Shown here: in pieces, positions 11,535 through 23,204 of the stretch | Layout: every line of letters starts with the position of its first letter | How positions within the stretch are numbered: the first letter of the stretch is position 1 | NCBI GenBank assembly: GCA_963920575.1 | Contig: OY986968.1 | Span: 21,520,129 to 21,584,128 of the forward strand | Length of the DNA stretch: 64,000 nucleotides | Source: Narthecium ossifragum | Lineage: Eukaryota; Streptophyta; Magnoliopsida; Dioscoreales; Nartheciaceae | Direction of reading: 5' to 3' | The notes under the pieces: generated by a model | Database searches by the model: none | What the model saw: only the letters and a program-made list of their open reading frames with translations | What the model was told of the DNA's origin: nothing | Position numbers and translations under genes: made by a program

Positions 11535-12638
11535 TGTTGATCCTAACCTTGTTTTGATGGTGTCAATATACATTAAATGAAAAAATATATGTTTAATATT
11601 TATTTCCCCTTTAATTGGAAGCCTTAAATTCAATAATTGAGAAATTATTGTACTGATGGATCGACCGTGGGAATGTGATGGTCGGTCCATGGATCGACCG
11701 TGGGGTTGCACGGTGGATGCATCAAACTTGGCCAAATGAAATGTTGGCTCGCGATCGATCGGAGCATCGACCCTAGGAAGCCATTTCTTTGACAGAACCT
11801 CACGGTCGATGTGACGGTCGCTGGACCGGTCGACTATGGAGTTTGGATATTTTGGTTTTAAATGTTGTAGGCTCATGGACTTTCCGACGGATGATGCGGC
11901 AGTCAACCATGGAATATAATGATGGAAATTGAGATGCGACGGTTGATCGGAGCATCGACCCTGGAGCAAGCTTTTCCCAACAGAGGCTCACGGACGAACT
12001 CACGGCCGATAGAGGGATCGACCGCTGCTCAAAAAGGCTGAGTTTTTGAACCTGGCGGTTGATGTGGCGGACGATGCATGGATCGACCGCCAGCAACGCG
12101 CAGAGTAAAAACCTAGCCGTTGGACATTTGCAGGGAGCCGTTGGAGGTGCCTTTTGAGCTGGTTGAAGGCCAAATATAAGTAGTCTTTTGTTGTAAACTT
12201 GCCAGAACCATTATTGATATTTTTTATATCATTTGGGCAAGTCTAAGCAAGAGTATTCTACTCATTTCTCTTTGAGCTATAACCTTTGTAAACCTTCTTT
12301 GAGTGTGAAGTATATTGAGAGCAATCCAACAGCTGTTGGTAGTGATTGTAAGGTTACCAAGCACCCGGAAGCTTGGAGAAAAATCTTGTAAATATTTGCA
12401 AGTAGTGGAACCTCAATGAGGACCTTGAGAGAAGTGCACGTAGACCAAGAGTTGGGTCGAACCACTATAAAATCGGTGCTATCTCTTTAACCTTTCTTTC
12501 ATATATTTTTGCATGTTGATTTAATTTTGCTTCATCTCATTTAAAAGCATTTAAGGTTTTAGATCTTCTCTATTTGATTTTTTCAATAATCTAGTTTTTC
12601 AAAAAGGGTCCAATTCACCCCCCCTTCTTGGACCTTCA
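11535..12638 (+). mobile_element. 3' LTR of copia element I (SIRE-like)
   Basis: It begins TGTTGATCCTAACC after the polypurine tract. It ends near 'ttcacccccccttcttggac' and CTTCA, a typical end for this copia group. A GGTCGACC/GATCGACC array lies at 11658-12090 and a TATA-like 'aaatataagtag' at about 12172-12183. The 5' LTR lies outside the window, so LTR divergence and target duplication cannot be assessed. Confidence 0.85.
11658..12090 (+). promoter_or_regulatory. GATCGACC / GGTCGATG array in U3 of the copia I LTR
   Basis: At least six pairs of TCGACC, TCGATC or related cores are spaced 12 nt start to start. They end 82 nt before the TATA-like box at 12172. The motif and pitch match the array at 3404-3745, which is in a different retrotransposon family. 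Confidence 0.6.
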
Positions 12639-13446
12639 AGTTGTAGAATAAAGGATATATTATGAAGATGGAAAGAAGGGGGAAATAGGGGGAAAAAGGT
12701 GGAAAATATTGGAAATAAGGAGAAAAATAGAGGAAATATGGGGAAATATAAGGGAAACTATGATAAAAATAGAAAGTGTATTTTAAGTGACTTATAAAGG
12801 AAAGTGTAGAAAGAGAGGCGAGGCGACGAAGCAGCGGAAAGTGAATAACGAATAGTAGAAAATGACACAATTTGGGGGGGTTGCGATCAATTTGGGCTCG
12901 ATCGGAAGGTAAATTAGGTTAAGCCTTTAGAAATGGCTAGATTTAAAGGAGATTGGGTTGGAATATGCTCGAAATCAAATTTGGCTAGAAAGTAAGCAAG
13001 CCAAGCTTGATCACTAATTTTAAACTAGAAATTAATTTCAAACCTAGCTTGATCAGAGCCAAGCTCTATCAAGCTTGGGTCATTTACACTCCTAATGGCG
13101 GAGAAGGGACAATGAAAAAGCAGCGGAAAGTGAAAAATAGATAGTGGATAGTGGAAAGTGACAATTTAGGGGGATGCATTAGACTGAAATCTAATTTCAA
13201 GCCCAATTTAATCAGAACCATGCTTGATCAATTTCGGCTCATTGACACCCTTAACAACGAAGGAGGAGGGGCGGCGAATAAACAACAAAAAGTGGATAGT
13301 GGTTTGAGAGAAAAGTGTATCACATCATATTTCATTAATTAAAAAAAGAAAACATAGGGAAACCACCAGACAGAGAGGAAGCAACTCTCAACTGAAATGC
13401 TGATCATCTTTTAGGGGTGATTTTCTGATCTTCTAGCCAACCAGGA
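12639..13446. other. Non-coding interval, purine-rich stretch
   Basis: The region 12665-12780 is almost all A and G (ggaaatagggg-like steps). It is followed by AT-rich sequence with repeated 'aagcttgatca' phrases near 12996, 13044 and 13221. I see no gene. Confidence 0.5.
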
Positions 13447-14120
13447 GTGCTTAAACTAAAAGCTTTTGTGAGCTATGGCTTATCGGTTGCTTGGAAGGAT
13501 CGCAATCGGAGAGTTTTTTATGGTGAAGGGGAGACACCAGAGGTTTTAGCACGTAGAGTGAAGAGATTAGCAGAGGAATACTTGATTTGTTTAGAGAAGA
13601 GAAGGAAGGTGAAGCCGGCAGATGCTACTCATGATTTTTGGATTTATAGGACTGATGCTTCTTTTGGTGTGGCAACAAGGGGTGCAGCTGTAGTGGTAGT
13701 AGAGTACGATGGCGTAGGAAAATGCTGCTGGGCTAAGGGAGAGGTAGCAATGGCTAGACATAGTTTTGAAGCAGAGGCTATAGCAATTGTGAAAGCCTTG
13801 TTTTGGGCCAGGGAGAGACAACACAGCAAGATTATCATTGAATCAGATGCTCGTGATGTGGTGGAGGTGTTTGAGAGCACCAAGATTTGGCCTAGAGAGA
13901 TGGAGAATATTGCCAAGCAGGCTTGGAATTTGGTATTGGACTTTGAATCTGTCGTATTCTTAGCTGTTCCTAGATGTTCTAATGTCATGACTGACAGAGT
14001 TGCAAAGTGATGTACAGCTAATGGCACCAGTTTTGCTTGACAGCAGAGGGGGACTGACGCTCTAACTCTTTGTTGTAAATAATGTCCAGCTCTTTGAGCT
14101 CAATTCATCAAAATAAATAA
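13447..14120 (+). mobile_element. LINE 3' fragment with RNase H-like domain
   Basis: The open frame to 14010 contains TDASFGVATRGAAVVVV, EAEAIAIVKALFWARE, IIESDARDVVEVF and VPRCSNVMTDRVAK. This is the order of the RVT_3-type RNase H domain at the end of plant LINE polyproteins. It would degrade RNA in RNA/DNA hybrids. No reverse transcriptase precedes it, so the copy is 5'-truncated. An A-rich tail (aaaataaataaaaaaac, about 14110-14126) fits a LINE 3' end. The first Met at 13447 is not a real start. Confidence 0.75.
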
Positions 14121-14155
14121 AAAAACTGGCAAATGCCCCATTTCCACCCATCCCA

Positions 14156-14345
14156 TCTATAAATTCACATCAACATCTTTCAAGCTCCACGCATCTAAAT
14201 CCAATCCAGTAGTATGTTCTAATTAATTAGTTTCCCCTATGTCGATCGTTCGATGGAGCAACATCTTCGACCCCTTCTCCCTTGACGTCTGGGATCCCTT
14301 CCAGGGCTTCCCCATTGACACCTTCCGGTCCCTCACCGAGTCCCG
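14156..14345 (+). pseudogene. Truncated cytosolic class I small heat-shock protein gene
   Basis: A TATA-like box (ctataaatt, about 14156) and a leader precede an ATG at 14239. The N-terminus MSIVRWSNIFDPFSLDVWDP is the signature start of class I HSP17-18 chaperones, which bind unfolding proteins in the cytosol. The match fades after about 33 codons (FPIDTFRSLTES). No alpha-crystallin domain follows; the frame runs into unrelated GC-rich sequence and stops at 14460. Intact genes encode about 150-160 residues, so this is a 5' fragment. Confidence 0.8.
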
Positions 14346-15113
14346 CCCCACCTTCGCCGAAGGCTGTGTAGAGGGCCGACGGCGCCGGATCCCTGAGGAG
14401 GGCGGAGCTCGGGGTTGGCTCCTACATTGTGATGCATTGCCGGATCTCGCCGGAGAATGACGGAGGAGAGATCGAAAGGCTAAGAGGCGGTGGGATCTGA
14501 TGGGTTTGGAGGTCGGAAAGGTGGAGGTGGTGAGTTTCAATGGTGGCGGCGCCGGCTTGGGGAGAGGAGTTAAGATGGGTTGAGGTCGGTGAGGCTTCGG
14601 CGGTGCAGGGGGGTTCGACGGCGCCGGTTCAGGAGGAGGTGGAGCGAACTCGGGCGGCGGCGAGTGGAACTCGCTGTGAGTTTGGTGAGTTTGGAGGGCA
14701 GCGGCTCACCTGAGGAGGAGGTGGAACTCACGGTGAGCTTGAAGGGCTTCAACGGCGGTGAGCCAGTTCAGGAGGTGAAGTCGTGGAGGGATCCGCGGTT
14801 TCACCAGAGAAAGAGGGTGGAGCTCAATCGGAGAAGAGGACTTCGTTGGAGAGAGGTGATTGCCAGAGCGGTTGGTGGCTGAGAGAGAGAGATAGGGGCA
14901 TTGTCGTCCTTTTATAAATGAAGGTGACTAATTTTCTTTAAAAAAGTTTAAGCCGTATCAAATTATAACTGGGGACCAGGACACAACACCGTAAAATGGA
15001 TTTAACCTGTTAAAAAAAAACACTAATTATAAAATTTAGAGTCTTTAACATTATTTTATCTTACAAAACACACATATACTCTCAACTTCATAACGTACAT
15101 TTAATAACCATGG
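14346..15113. other. GC-rich non-coding interval, then AT-rich flank
   Basis: Sequence to about 14880 is rich in GGCGG/GGAGG and open in several frames, without a recognisable domain. From 14890 it becomes AT-rich intergenic DNA. No gene is supported. Confidence 0.45.
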
Positions 15114-15655
15114 ATGCGGGAGACAATCACGTGGGTGCATCTATTGTTATCTCCCGGCGGAACCCATCTCCATGGCTCCACCTCCACGGTGGTGCTCATC
15201 CTCCACCACCCTCACGAGCTCCGTCACCCCCTCTCCACCATCCCCCCTCTCTCCCACTCCCTCTGTCGCTGCCTCCCAATCCCCAGTCGCCGTCTCAGCC
15301 CCTCCACCCACCCTTCCCTCTACTGTAACAAAACCACCTCTTTCAACCCCCCCCCCCCCCCCGCCGCGGGCGCCGTCGCCGCCTCCCCTGTACTATACTT
15401 CTTCACTGGCTCGAATCTCCCGATCCCATCCATCAATCTAGAGACTCCCCGTGCTATGCAGAGGAACCAGTGCTGATCGCATTCGACGGGACGTGGAGGC
15501 ACGCGAGGGAGATGGTGGTTGCAAGCCTCCCTTTCCTTTCCAAATTCGCGACATGGATGACGTTGGGCATGGATGACAGCACGGAGGGCGAGAGCATGTA
15601 CGACTTGGAGCTGGTGCTGAGGAAGGAACCATCCAAAGGGTGCGTGAGCATCATA
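15114..15655 (+). pseudogene. DTW-domain (tRNA-uridine aminocarboxypropyltransferase-like) pseudogene, upstream part
   Basis: The frame VVLILHHPHELRHPLSTIPP followed by SHSL matches the N-terminal part of DTW-domain proteins, which transfer an aminocarboxypropyl group from SAM to uridine in tRNA. VLYFFTGSNLPIPSINLETP, then EEPVLIAFDGTWRHAREMV with the family-defining D-x-TW motif, follow. Between PRA and EEP (about 15455-15465) the frame shifts. A run of 16 C at 15347-15362 lies in the divergent middle part. The zinc-binding CLC region at the N-terminus is not visible. The coding sequence stops at KGCVS, where a solo LTR is inserted at 15656. Confidence 0.8.
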
Positions 15656-15880
15656 TGTGAGGACCTGTTCCTCTACTCTGGGTCGACCGCTTGGGTCGGA
15701 CTCATGCCTCGTTGTGGACCGCAAGGGCAATTTGGTAAATTGCGTCTTGTGAATTTGTTTCACACCCGCGTGTGCACACACTGACCATGTTTGTGATAAT
15801 GTCTGTTTAGAACGGTTAGTGGATCCGAGATCGAAAGATCCAGACTTGTTCTAGCCCAAGTCTAGTTTCTGGACCTAGGT

Positions 15881-16059
15881 GATCGATCTTCCCTTGCTGA
15901 AAGGATCGATCATCTAGACTAGATGATCGATCATCCCTCGTGGGAAGGATCGATCATTGAGTGATGATCGATCTTCCCTCGGTTGAAGGATTGATCATCT
16001 GATGCCAGAGAATTGCGATCGTCATGAAGGATCGATCATTCCTCCTTGAATGATCGATC
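15881..16059 (+). promoter_or_regulatory. GATCGATC paired array, 22 nt before a TATA box
   Basis: Four pairs: three with 23-nt pitch and one with 22. One member reads gattgatc. The array ends 22 nt before ctatataa at 16081. Confidence 0.6.
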
Positions 16060-16453
16060 ATTTAAAGTCGGTTCGTTTGTCTATATAACGGACGTGACTT
16101 TCTTCTTTCAATCCTTTTGAAATCCGCGTTCTTGAGCTCAGATCTGGCGGGATTCGAAAGAGATTGAAGGTGATCGTTGGCTTGGCAGCTGGGATTGAAG
16201 CTACTCTAGTCTAGGTAAGGATCCTACCTACTTGCTTTTTCCGGTTTTGTGAGTTTTGAGTTGTTTGTGGTTTGTTTTGCTTAGATCTCACTGCATGTTT
16301 GATGGTTTTTAGCATGCTTACTGGTTTTGGACTCGTGGTCCTTCGTATTACCAGATCCCAAGGTTTTGTGGAATTTGGTAGAGTTTTCCGACGGTATTTC
16401 TCTCCGTCCGATCATCGGAGCCCCCCTGGGTTGGTCATGCCTAGCCCGAGAAG

Positions 16454-16668
16454 GATCGATCATCTGGTTGGAGATGATCGATCATGCTCCTTAGCTGCCA
16501 TGGGCGAGTCCTTGGTCACGAAGGTGATCGATCTTCCTGGAGGGAAGATCGATCCTTTGGCTTGGTGATCGATCTTCCTGGAGGGAGGATCGATCCCTTG
16601 TAGCTTGACAGGGGCTGAATCTTCCCATTTACGAGGGTGATCGATCCTTCTTCTGGAGAGGATCGATC
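16454..16668 (+). repeat. GATCGATC inverted-repeat hairpins in the transcribed part of the LTR
   Basis: Four paired units have a pitch of 21-22 nt. Two are perfect hairpins: GATCGATCATCT with a 6-nt loop and its complement near 16454, and GATCGATCTTCC with a 5-nt loop and its complement near 16526. Confidence 0.75.
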
Positions 16669-17217
16669 CCTCGTGTGGCAGGGAAGAGTTTTCAATGGTT
16701 TTTGCCCGCGGGGCTTCATTATGCGGTTTTCTTATCGCCTTATAAACTGGTATATATTCTTGAGCATGTTAGCTCTATAATGAAGGGTAATGGTGAACCA
16801 GGAGAGTGATGACTCCTGAAATGTTTAAAATAAGTGGGCAGGTAGCCCTACAGCTTTCCTTAGCCTTGCATACCCGCGTGCGCCGAGGGCTTATTTGTGT
16901 GGTTTGTTAGCTGTTGTTTGCAGGGCTGTTTCCTGATGCATGTTGCTGGTGAACTGGCTGGCAGTTGGTGGTGGTACCACTGCAGCAGTTCTTGACCTTA
17001 AATACCTGTTCACCACCCCGGGCCGGCAGGGTGCCGAGCCCAGACCTTGCTTTGTTATCATCACATATGTTGCATGCTTATCTGTCTTATATGCGTGTGT
17101 TCATTGCATGCATTTTGGTTGCGCATTAGTTGCATAAGGTTAGGGCGTGGGCAATCTGTAGGTCGCCGTCCCGAGGCTTGGAAGCTCGGATCTAGCCCTA
17201 GGACTGGGGTCGGGTAG

Positions 17218-20200
17218 TGTCACACCCCGACCCAGAAAACCCATCCAGATCGGGGAGTGAGCAACCTAAACCTGTTACATCATCAATGTCGCGGGAAATT
17301 TTGACAAAGTCTCCTTTATAATTCTTACCCAAGGACTTGTACAATTCCTTATATTTCACAATAAATTCAAATACAGAATCAAAGGGCATAATTTGCAGAC
17401 TCGTACTGATATCATGATTACAATCCAATTAAACATCCAAATAAAAGACATTGTCATTAATATCAAAATTGACAGTTATACAATTTGTCCTCAAAGAAGA
17501 TGCATAAGTCTCCAAATGTTTGACTACCTTAAATAAATATAAAGCTGAATTTAAATCCTCTAGTCTGTCAACAACCTCAAAGTCCACCCGAAGTAGATGC
17601 GCCTCCAAGAGCTGATCCTGTCGCGCCCCGACCCGCGAAAGCCCAACCGGGCCGGGTGACGCGAACCGGAACCTACAAAACGCGGAAAACAAAGCTGGCG
17701 AGGGATCCCTCTAACCTATTGGTCTCCCTTGTAATTCACCAAAGCACCCTCAATTAAAACAATAATATAATAATGAAGCCTCGAACCACAGATTTAAAAC
17801 TCAAAGTGTTAAATATACAAATCTTCGGAGAGGGAAAGATTCAAAGTACAACATTACTCCCGTAGGAAACTAACTAACATAGGGTAAAAACGGTAAACGA
17901 TCACCACCCCTCAAAGTCCACCAGGCGCCGCCGCACCGCTGACCAACTGCCCGGTAGGGGCCACAGAAGAGGAACTGACGCCTGCACCTGCAAAACGCAG
18001 CCCGGGTAGGTGTGAGCACTAAGCTCAGTAGGGATCTACACTACGCCACACAGAAGGAAGAGGGAAACGCAACAGTGACGCCCTCAAGCCAGACTCGAGT
18101 GAGCTACAATGGTCCCATTACCATTCACCGGTGATCTCTAGGCATATCCAACCATTGTCACCCCAACGGACTGGGCCCATCCTGGATACGCCTAGTGTCG
18201 CAGGGTTCCAGCTGTTGTCACCCATCACTCACTGGGCCCACACTGATGCCCCTGCTGGCAGGAACGGACACTGCCCAAAGAATAAGATCCGCCACCGGTG
18301 GCATCCTCAACACCTGACTTGAGGCCGACACGACCTCTACAATCATCAAGCATCAGGTGTACCAGTCCTCCAAGCCTATCATAAGATTCGACTGGACACC
18401 ACAATTCAAACCGGGTCCAAGCTGCCCAACCCCGGTCCTAGGGCTAAGTCCGAGCTTCCAGCCTCGAGACGGCGACCCAAGGATCACCCACGCCCTAACC
18501 AATACAACTAATGCACAATTCAACAATGCATGCTATGACATACACAAACAGGAGATAGGCATGCAACAGTATGGCAAACATCATATAAGTCAGCCGGATC
18601 GCTGCAGCGGTACTACCGACCGCTGCCAGCCGATCCGCAGCGGGTCCCGGCATTACGACGGTACCGCGACCGTCGACCGCGGACTCCTACAACGGGAAGC
18701 AACCCCAAAAACGGTGATGAACAAAACACAATATAATATTATATTCCGAAATATAATAGTATATTCAAAACACCCAAAAGTTTTCTATTAGGGGCTAATT
18801 GACCCCGTCGATCCGACGTCCAAACGGCGTCGGATTCGCGATCCAACTTAGCCACCAGTAGAGGGATATACCAGGATCATCATATCCAAAATTCATAATC
18901 ATCCAACGGTTGGATTAACGAGAAAACATTAATCAAAATCACTGAAAATTGGCCATAAAACACCATTAGCTAGCCTTGGGATCGATCCGAACAATTTGGA
19001 TCGATCCGAAGGCTTCATACCAGCTTACCCATTTAATTGCTGCAACGCAGCCCTCCAGTAAACAATTCATAAGAAATCGTAGAAAAATCGAAAAAATACG
19101 CAACAAGATGGAATGGAAAGCTAACGAAGAGATCTACAACTCTTATGTTTATTACAAACCAAGATCATGTACGTGCCGGCCGAAAAACACGCCGCAAGCC
19201 GGCTGTTCTTCAAGAAAATAGAGAATCCGAGCTTAATCATGCATAAAACCTACTCAAATCTCAGCCAAACATCATGAAACTTAAATCAGTAATTCTAATA
19301 GGCATAAGAAATCGAACAAGACAAAGATCAACAAGATCCAACGGCTAGATCTAAAGAAAACCCAAGAACAACACAGTAGGTAGAAGAACCTACCCAACAA
19401 CGCTTTCCTCGGCTGATTCCCCGCGAGTTGATCACCAACAAGGTTCCAAACCACTTCAGGGATCTTCCTCTCGTTGTCACGAATCCAACGAGCCTTAGAA
19501 CGCCGAAAAAGATGGTCGGAGGAGGGAGGAGGGAGAACGGAAGAGGAGAAGGTGGCTGCCGGAAAAACAGGGGAAGAGCAACGTCGGGAGAGAAGAAAAG
19601 AGGAAGGAAGAAGAAGGAGGAAGGGAAGAAGAAAAGGAGGAAAGGGGGGAGGGGACAGCCGGGAAAGAGGGGAGAAAGGTGAAGGAGGGGAGGGAAAGTC
19701 CTCCCCTCTGACAGAGGAGAGCGACGGCCAACGGCCGTCCTCGCGAAAGAGAAGGAAACCACCGACTAGCTACAGTGTCTGGATTGATCCAACACCATAT
19801 TGGATCGATCCAAGACAAGGATGGATCGATCCAACACCAGTTGGGATCGATCCACAGGGTCAAAAACCCCCCGACTCGCTCACGAGTCCGATCGATCGCT
19901 CCTACGAGCGACCGATCGCTCGAGGGCCGCTAACAGCCCAAAGACGGGTTGTTGCGCGCCCGAGCTAGGATCCTCCGATCCCGGGTCCACCTAGCCATTC
20001 TAAGCAAACACGAACACAGACAAGGTCAGTGTGTGCACACGCGGGTGTGAAATAAACCAACAAGGCGCAATTTACCAAATTACCCTTGCGGTCTACAACG
20101 AGCCACAGGGGTAGAGGGACAGGTCCTCACAGATCCGCCTGGAACTACTGAGGAAGAAGGAGCGGCGCCTGCACCTGCAAAACGCAGCCCGGGTAGGGTG

Positions 20201-22473
20201 AGCATAAAGCTCAGTAGAGTTCTACTCTATGACACTCTCAAGGAAAGGGTAAACTACACCTGTGTTATCTTTCATCCCAAGGCTAAGGTGATACTGAAGG
20301 TCTCACACCTCGTCGATCCAGAATGGGCCCCTTCATAGGGTCACCCTCACCCAAGCGGCGAAACAAGGAGGACGGCCAACACGAGCCCGGACCCAGGGTC
20401 GGTGCATCGCCGCTGCACTCACCGCCAGAGCTCTCGCCGTACACTACCCCTTGTACGGGGACATACGTCATGGACATCGACATCCACACTTAGACCCTTG
20501 GGACAAAGAAACAACACGATTTCTATTCCTCAACATCATAATTCACATGATTATATCTAGGTTATAACCTCAATCAACACAAGATCATAACCACACAATC
20601 TCGCCCTAGTCCTCCTACCCATACCTCGGTCCTAGAGATAGATCCGAGCTACCCGAGCCCTCGGATCGGCGATCGAGCCCATCGCCCGCACCTAGCCTTA
20701 ATGCTTCTAATGCATACAACATGCATGAGCCTATTCAAACAACTAGGCCTAGGTGTCTCTATATGTCAATTCATCAACCACATGCCCACAAGTTATAGCA
20801 TACCTATAAAATAGATTCAGCATTTAAGAATAGACAGAAGCCAAGCATAGACTTTCACATATCCCAATCATATATCATCTTATTCAACACATACAATAGG
20901 GCACACCTTCGGCCCAATTAAATCTAAACATTCCCAAGGGGCGTCACTCCCTTGGTTAACTCACAAAGAAATAGAAACGGGCACACCGCCGACCCTAGGC
21001 AGAAGCATGCTATAATAATATCTAATTAAATGGAACGGCTAGTATTCATACTAGTTGAAGAAGAAGATAAACATATGGTCCATAAGAGTAGTAGTAATAT
21101 TCAGTTCGGGCTGATAGCGAAATCCAACCAAGGACTGACTCCAAATCAGGTAATGACCATCCATACCAGCAAAGGGGACTAATTCATAGGTTCACCATGG
21201 TAGTAGCGAAACCTGGGGAGGACAACAGAGGGAAGGAGGGCCATCTACCCAGAGCAAGGCCAATCAGAACCCCAACTCAACTCCCCTACGGAGTCCAGAA
21301 AAACCAAACCAATCCTCAAAGACAGAGCTTACGGGAATAGAACTCACACCCTCGCAGCAGACCGAACAATGCAACCCCTCAACAACCCCTGGCAGCCGGA
21401 AGAAAAACAGAGGGATCGAGCATGGAAAGAGATGACACTGCAGCAACTGGGATGAGGAAGGAAACCGAAACGAACACCCGCAGATTCAAGGGAAATCAGG
21501 CAACTCAAGTCTCCGACCGGCCAAGAACAGGGGAAAGAAAACCAGAAGGAAGAAATCTCATCAAAACCTATAGGCCCAATCAAAGGCAGCAAAGAGGAGA
21601 AAAGAAATCCAACTTCGTGCAGATCCATAACATCCACCATAGTAGTTAGGAAATGAAGAAGAAAGCTCTTCGGGAAACCATCGGCACTCAATGATCCAGG
21701 CAATCACACACCAAGCAAACCATGGTCGTAGGGAGAGAGACAGAGGAATGGCACATTCAATGGAGAAGATCCCTAACAGAGCATCGAAACCTTATGCTAA
21801 CAATGCATCAAACCAGATCCTAGATGCCTAACCAAGGGTTAGGGTAGGAATCCCTACCTCTGAGTGTGAGATCTCGTCTTCTTCCCCGGCTGCGGTTGTC
21901 GTCCCCGAGCTCGCCGTCGCTCGCACGTCGCCGCCGCTCGCACGTCGCCGCTGCTCCTCTACTCCGGGCGTGGGTCGCCTCCAGTCGTGGTCGCCGGCTC
22001 GCCAAGCTCTCCGCCGTCTCCGTGAACGCCGCCTCCCTCTCTCCTCAGCCGTCCGCCGCCGCTTCCTATCGGCGCCGTCTCCCTCTCTCTTTCTCTCTCT
22101 ATCGGGTGAAGTAATGCCCTAATGAGAGAGAGAACGGGGGTTAGGTTTTAACTAATGGCTACTTAAGTCCAAGGCCCTTCCATCCTCATCAAATGGATCT
22201 CGCCCGTTCAGATCTAGATCTACTAGATCAAGCCCCGATCCTCAGATCTAGATCACCCCTATGGGTCTACTCAAACACATACATCATTATAAGGCCGTGT
22301 GTGCATTACGCGCATGTGAAATCACCCGACAGGGCGCAATTTGACCAAATTGCCCCTGGGGTTGCAAAGAGGCCATGCGATCAGCCGATCGCACTCGACG
22401 CGAGAACAACCCAAGGAAGGGATCGGCCCTCGACCGACGCGGTCGAGCCGGGTCAGAGGAACGGGTCCTCACA
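17218..22473 (-). mobile_element. Second-level solo LTR (TGTGAGG family, minus), itself interrupted
   Basis: On the plus strand it starts TGTCACACCCCGACCC and ends GGGTCCTCACA, the reverse complement of the family termini. It has a perfect duplication ggtag at 17213-17217 and 22474-22478. Without the inner insert it is about 2.74 kb. It lies inside the solo LTR at 15656-23204 in opposite orientation. Confidence 0.92.
17619..20131 (-). mobile_element. Innermost solo LTR (TGTGAGG family, minus)
   Basis: On the plus strand it starts TGTCGCGCCCCGACCCGCG and ends AGGTCCTCACA, with a perfect duplication gatcc at 17614-17618 and 20132-20136. GATCGATCC sites occur at 18980-19010 and 19780-19860 with pitches of 19-22 nt. 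It is the youngest insertion of a three-level nest. Confidence 0.93.
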
Positions 22474-23204
22474 GGTAGCTTAGACCCGGTTTGAATAGTG
22501 GTGTTTAGTCGATTTCGATGATAGGTCTAGATGACTCGAACACCCGTTGATTGATGATTGTAGAGGTCGTGTCGGCCTCGAGTCGGGTTCTGAGGTGTAG
22601 TCGGTGTCCAGTGATCTACGACTCTTGAGTAAAAGATGTGTCTACTCAGCGGTGCCATTTCCTGTCGGTAGTGCTGGTTTCCTGCTTGTGAGTCTGCAGT
22701 GTTGGTTTCCTGCGCTCGAGGACACTCGGTGGGGTTATGGGACCCCTGTGTACACCCAGACCTTACTTGACCTCGTCCTTCTGTGTGTCGTAATGTAGTT
22801 TCCCTACTGAGCTAGTGCTCATTCCTACCCGGACTGCGTTTTACAGGTACATGCGTTTGCTCTTCTTGGGTGGCCCCTACCGGACAGTCGATCGACGGTG
22901 CAGCGGAGTCTGAGGAGCAATGATCTGTCCTTCCAGAACCCTAGTATAGTTAGGCTCCTACGGGAGAGTTTAAATGTTTGTACTTGATCTTTCTCTCTTC
23001 GAGGTTTTGTATATTTTATTTGAGATTTGTAATCTTCAGTTTTAGATTTCTATAATTGTAGTTTTGTTAATTGAGGGTGTTTTGATGAATTGCTTAGGGA
23101 GACTATAGGTTAGAGGGATTCATCGCCAAAAATTTTCCGTAGTGTGTTAGGTTCCGGTTCTCATCGCCCAGCCCAGTTGGGCTTTCGCGGGTCGGGGCAT
23201 GACA

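Larger units (their letters stand above)
15656..23204 (+). mobile_element. Outer solo LTR (TGTGAGG family) interrupting the DTW pseudogene, itself interrupted
   Basis: It starts TGTGAGGACCTGT at 15656 and runs to 17217. It resumes at 22479 and ends GGGTCGGGGCATGACA at 23204. Without its insert it is about 2.29 kb. The flanks are tcata (15651-15655) and ccatg (23205-23209). The DTW frame requires ccatg, and both mismatches are transitions, so this is a decayed target duplication. Two GATCGATC arrays (15881-16059 and 16454-16668) flank the leader, and a TATA box (ctatataa) is at 16081-16088. It is closest in sequence to the solo LTR at 45247-47577. Confidence 0.88.

Noticed and set aside
19428..19968. 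Lys/Glu/Gly-rich frame of 164 codons
   Set aside because: A purine-rich part of the innermost solo LTR (17619-20131); no domain, and the complementary strand is equally open.
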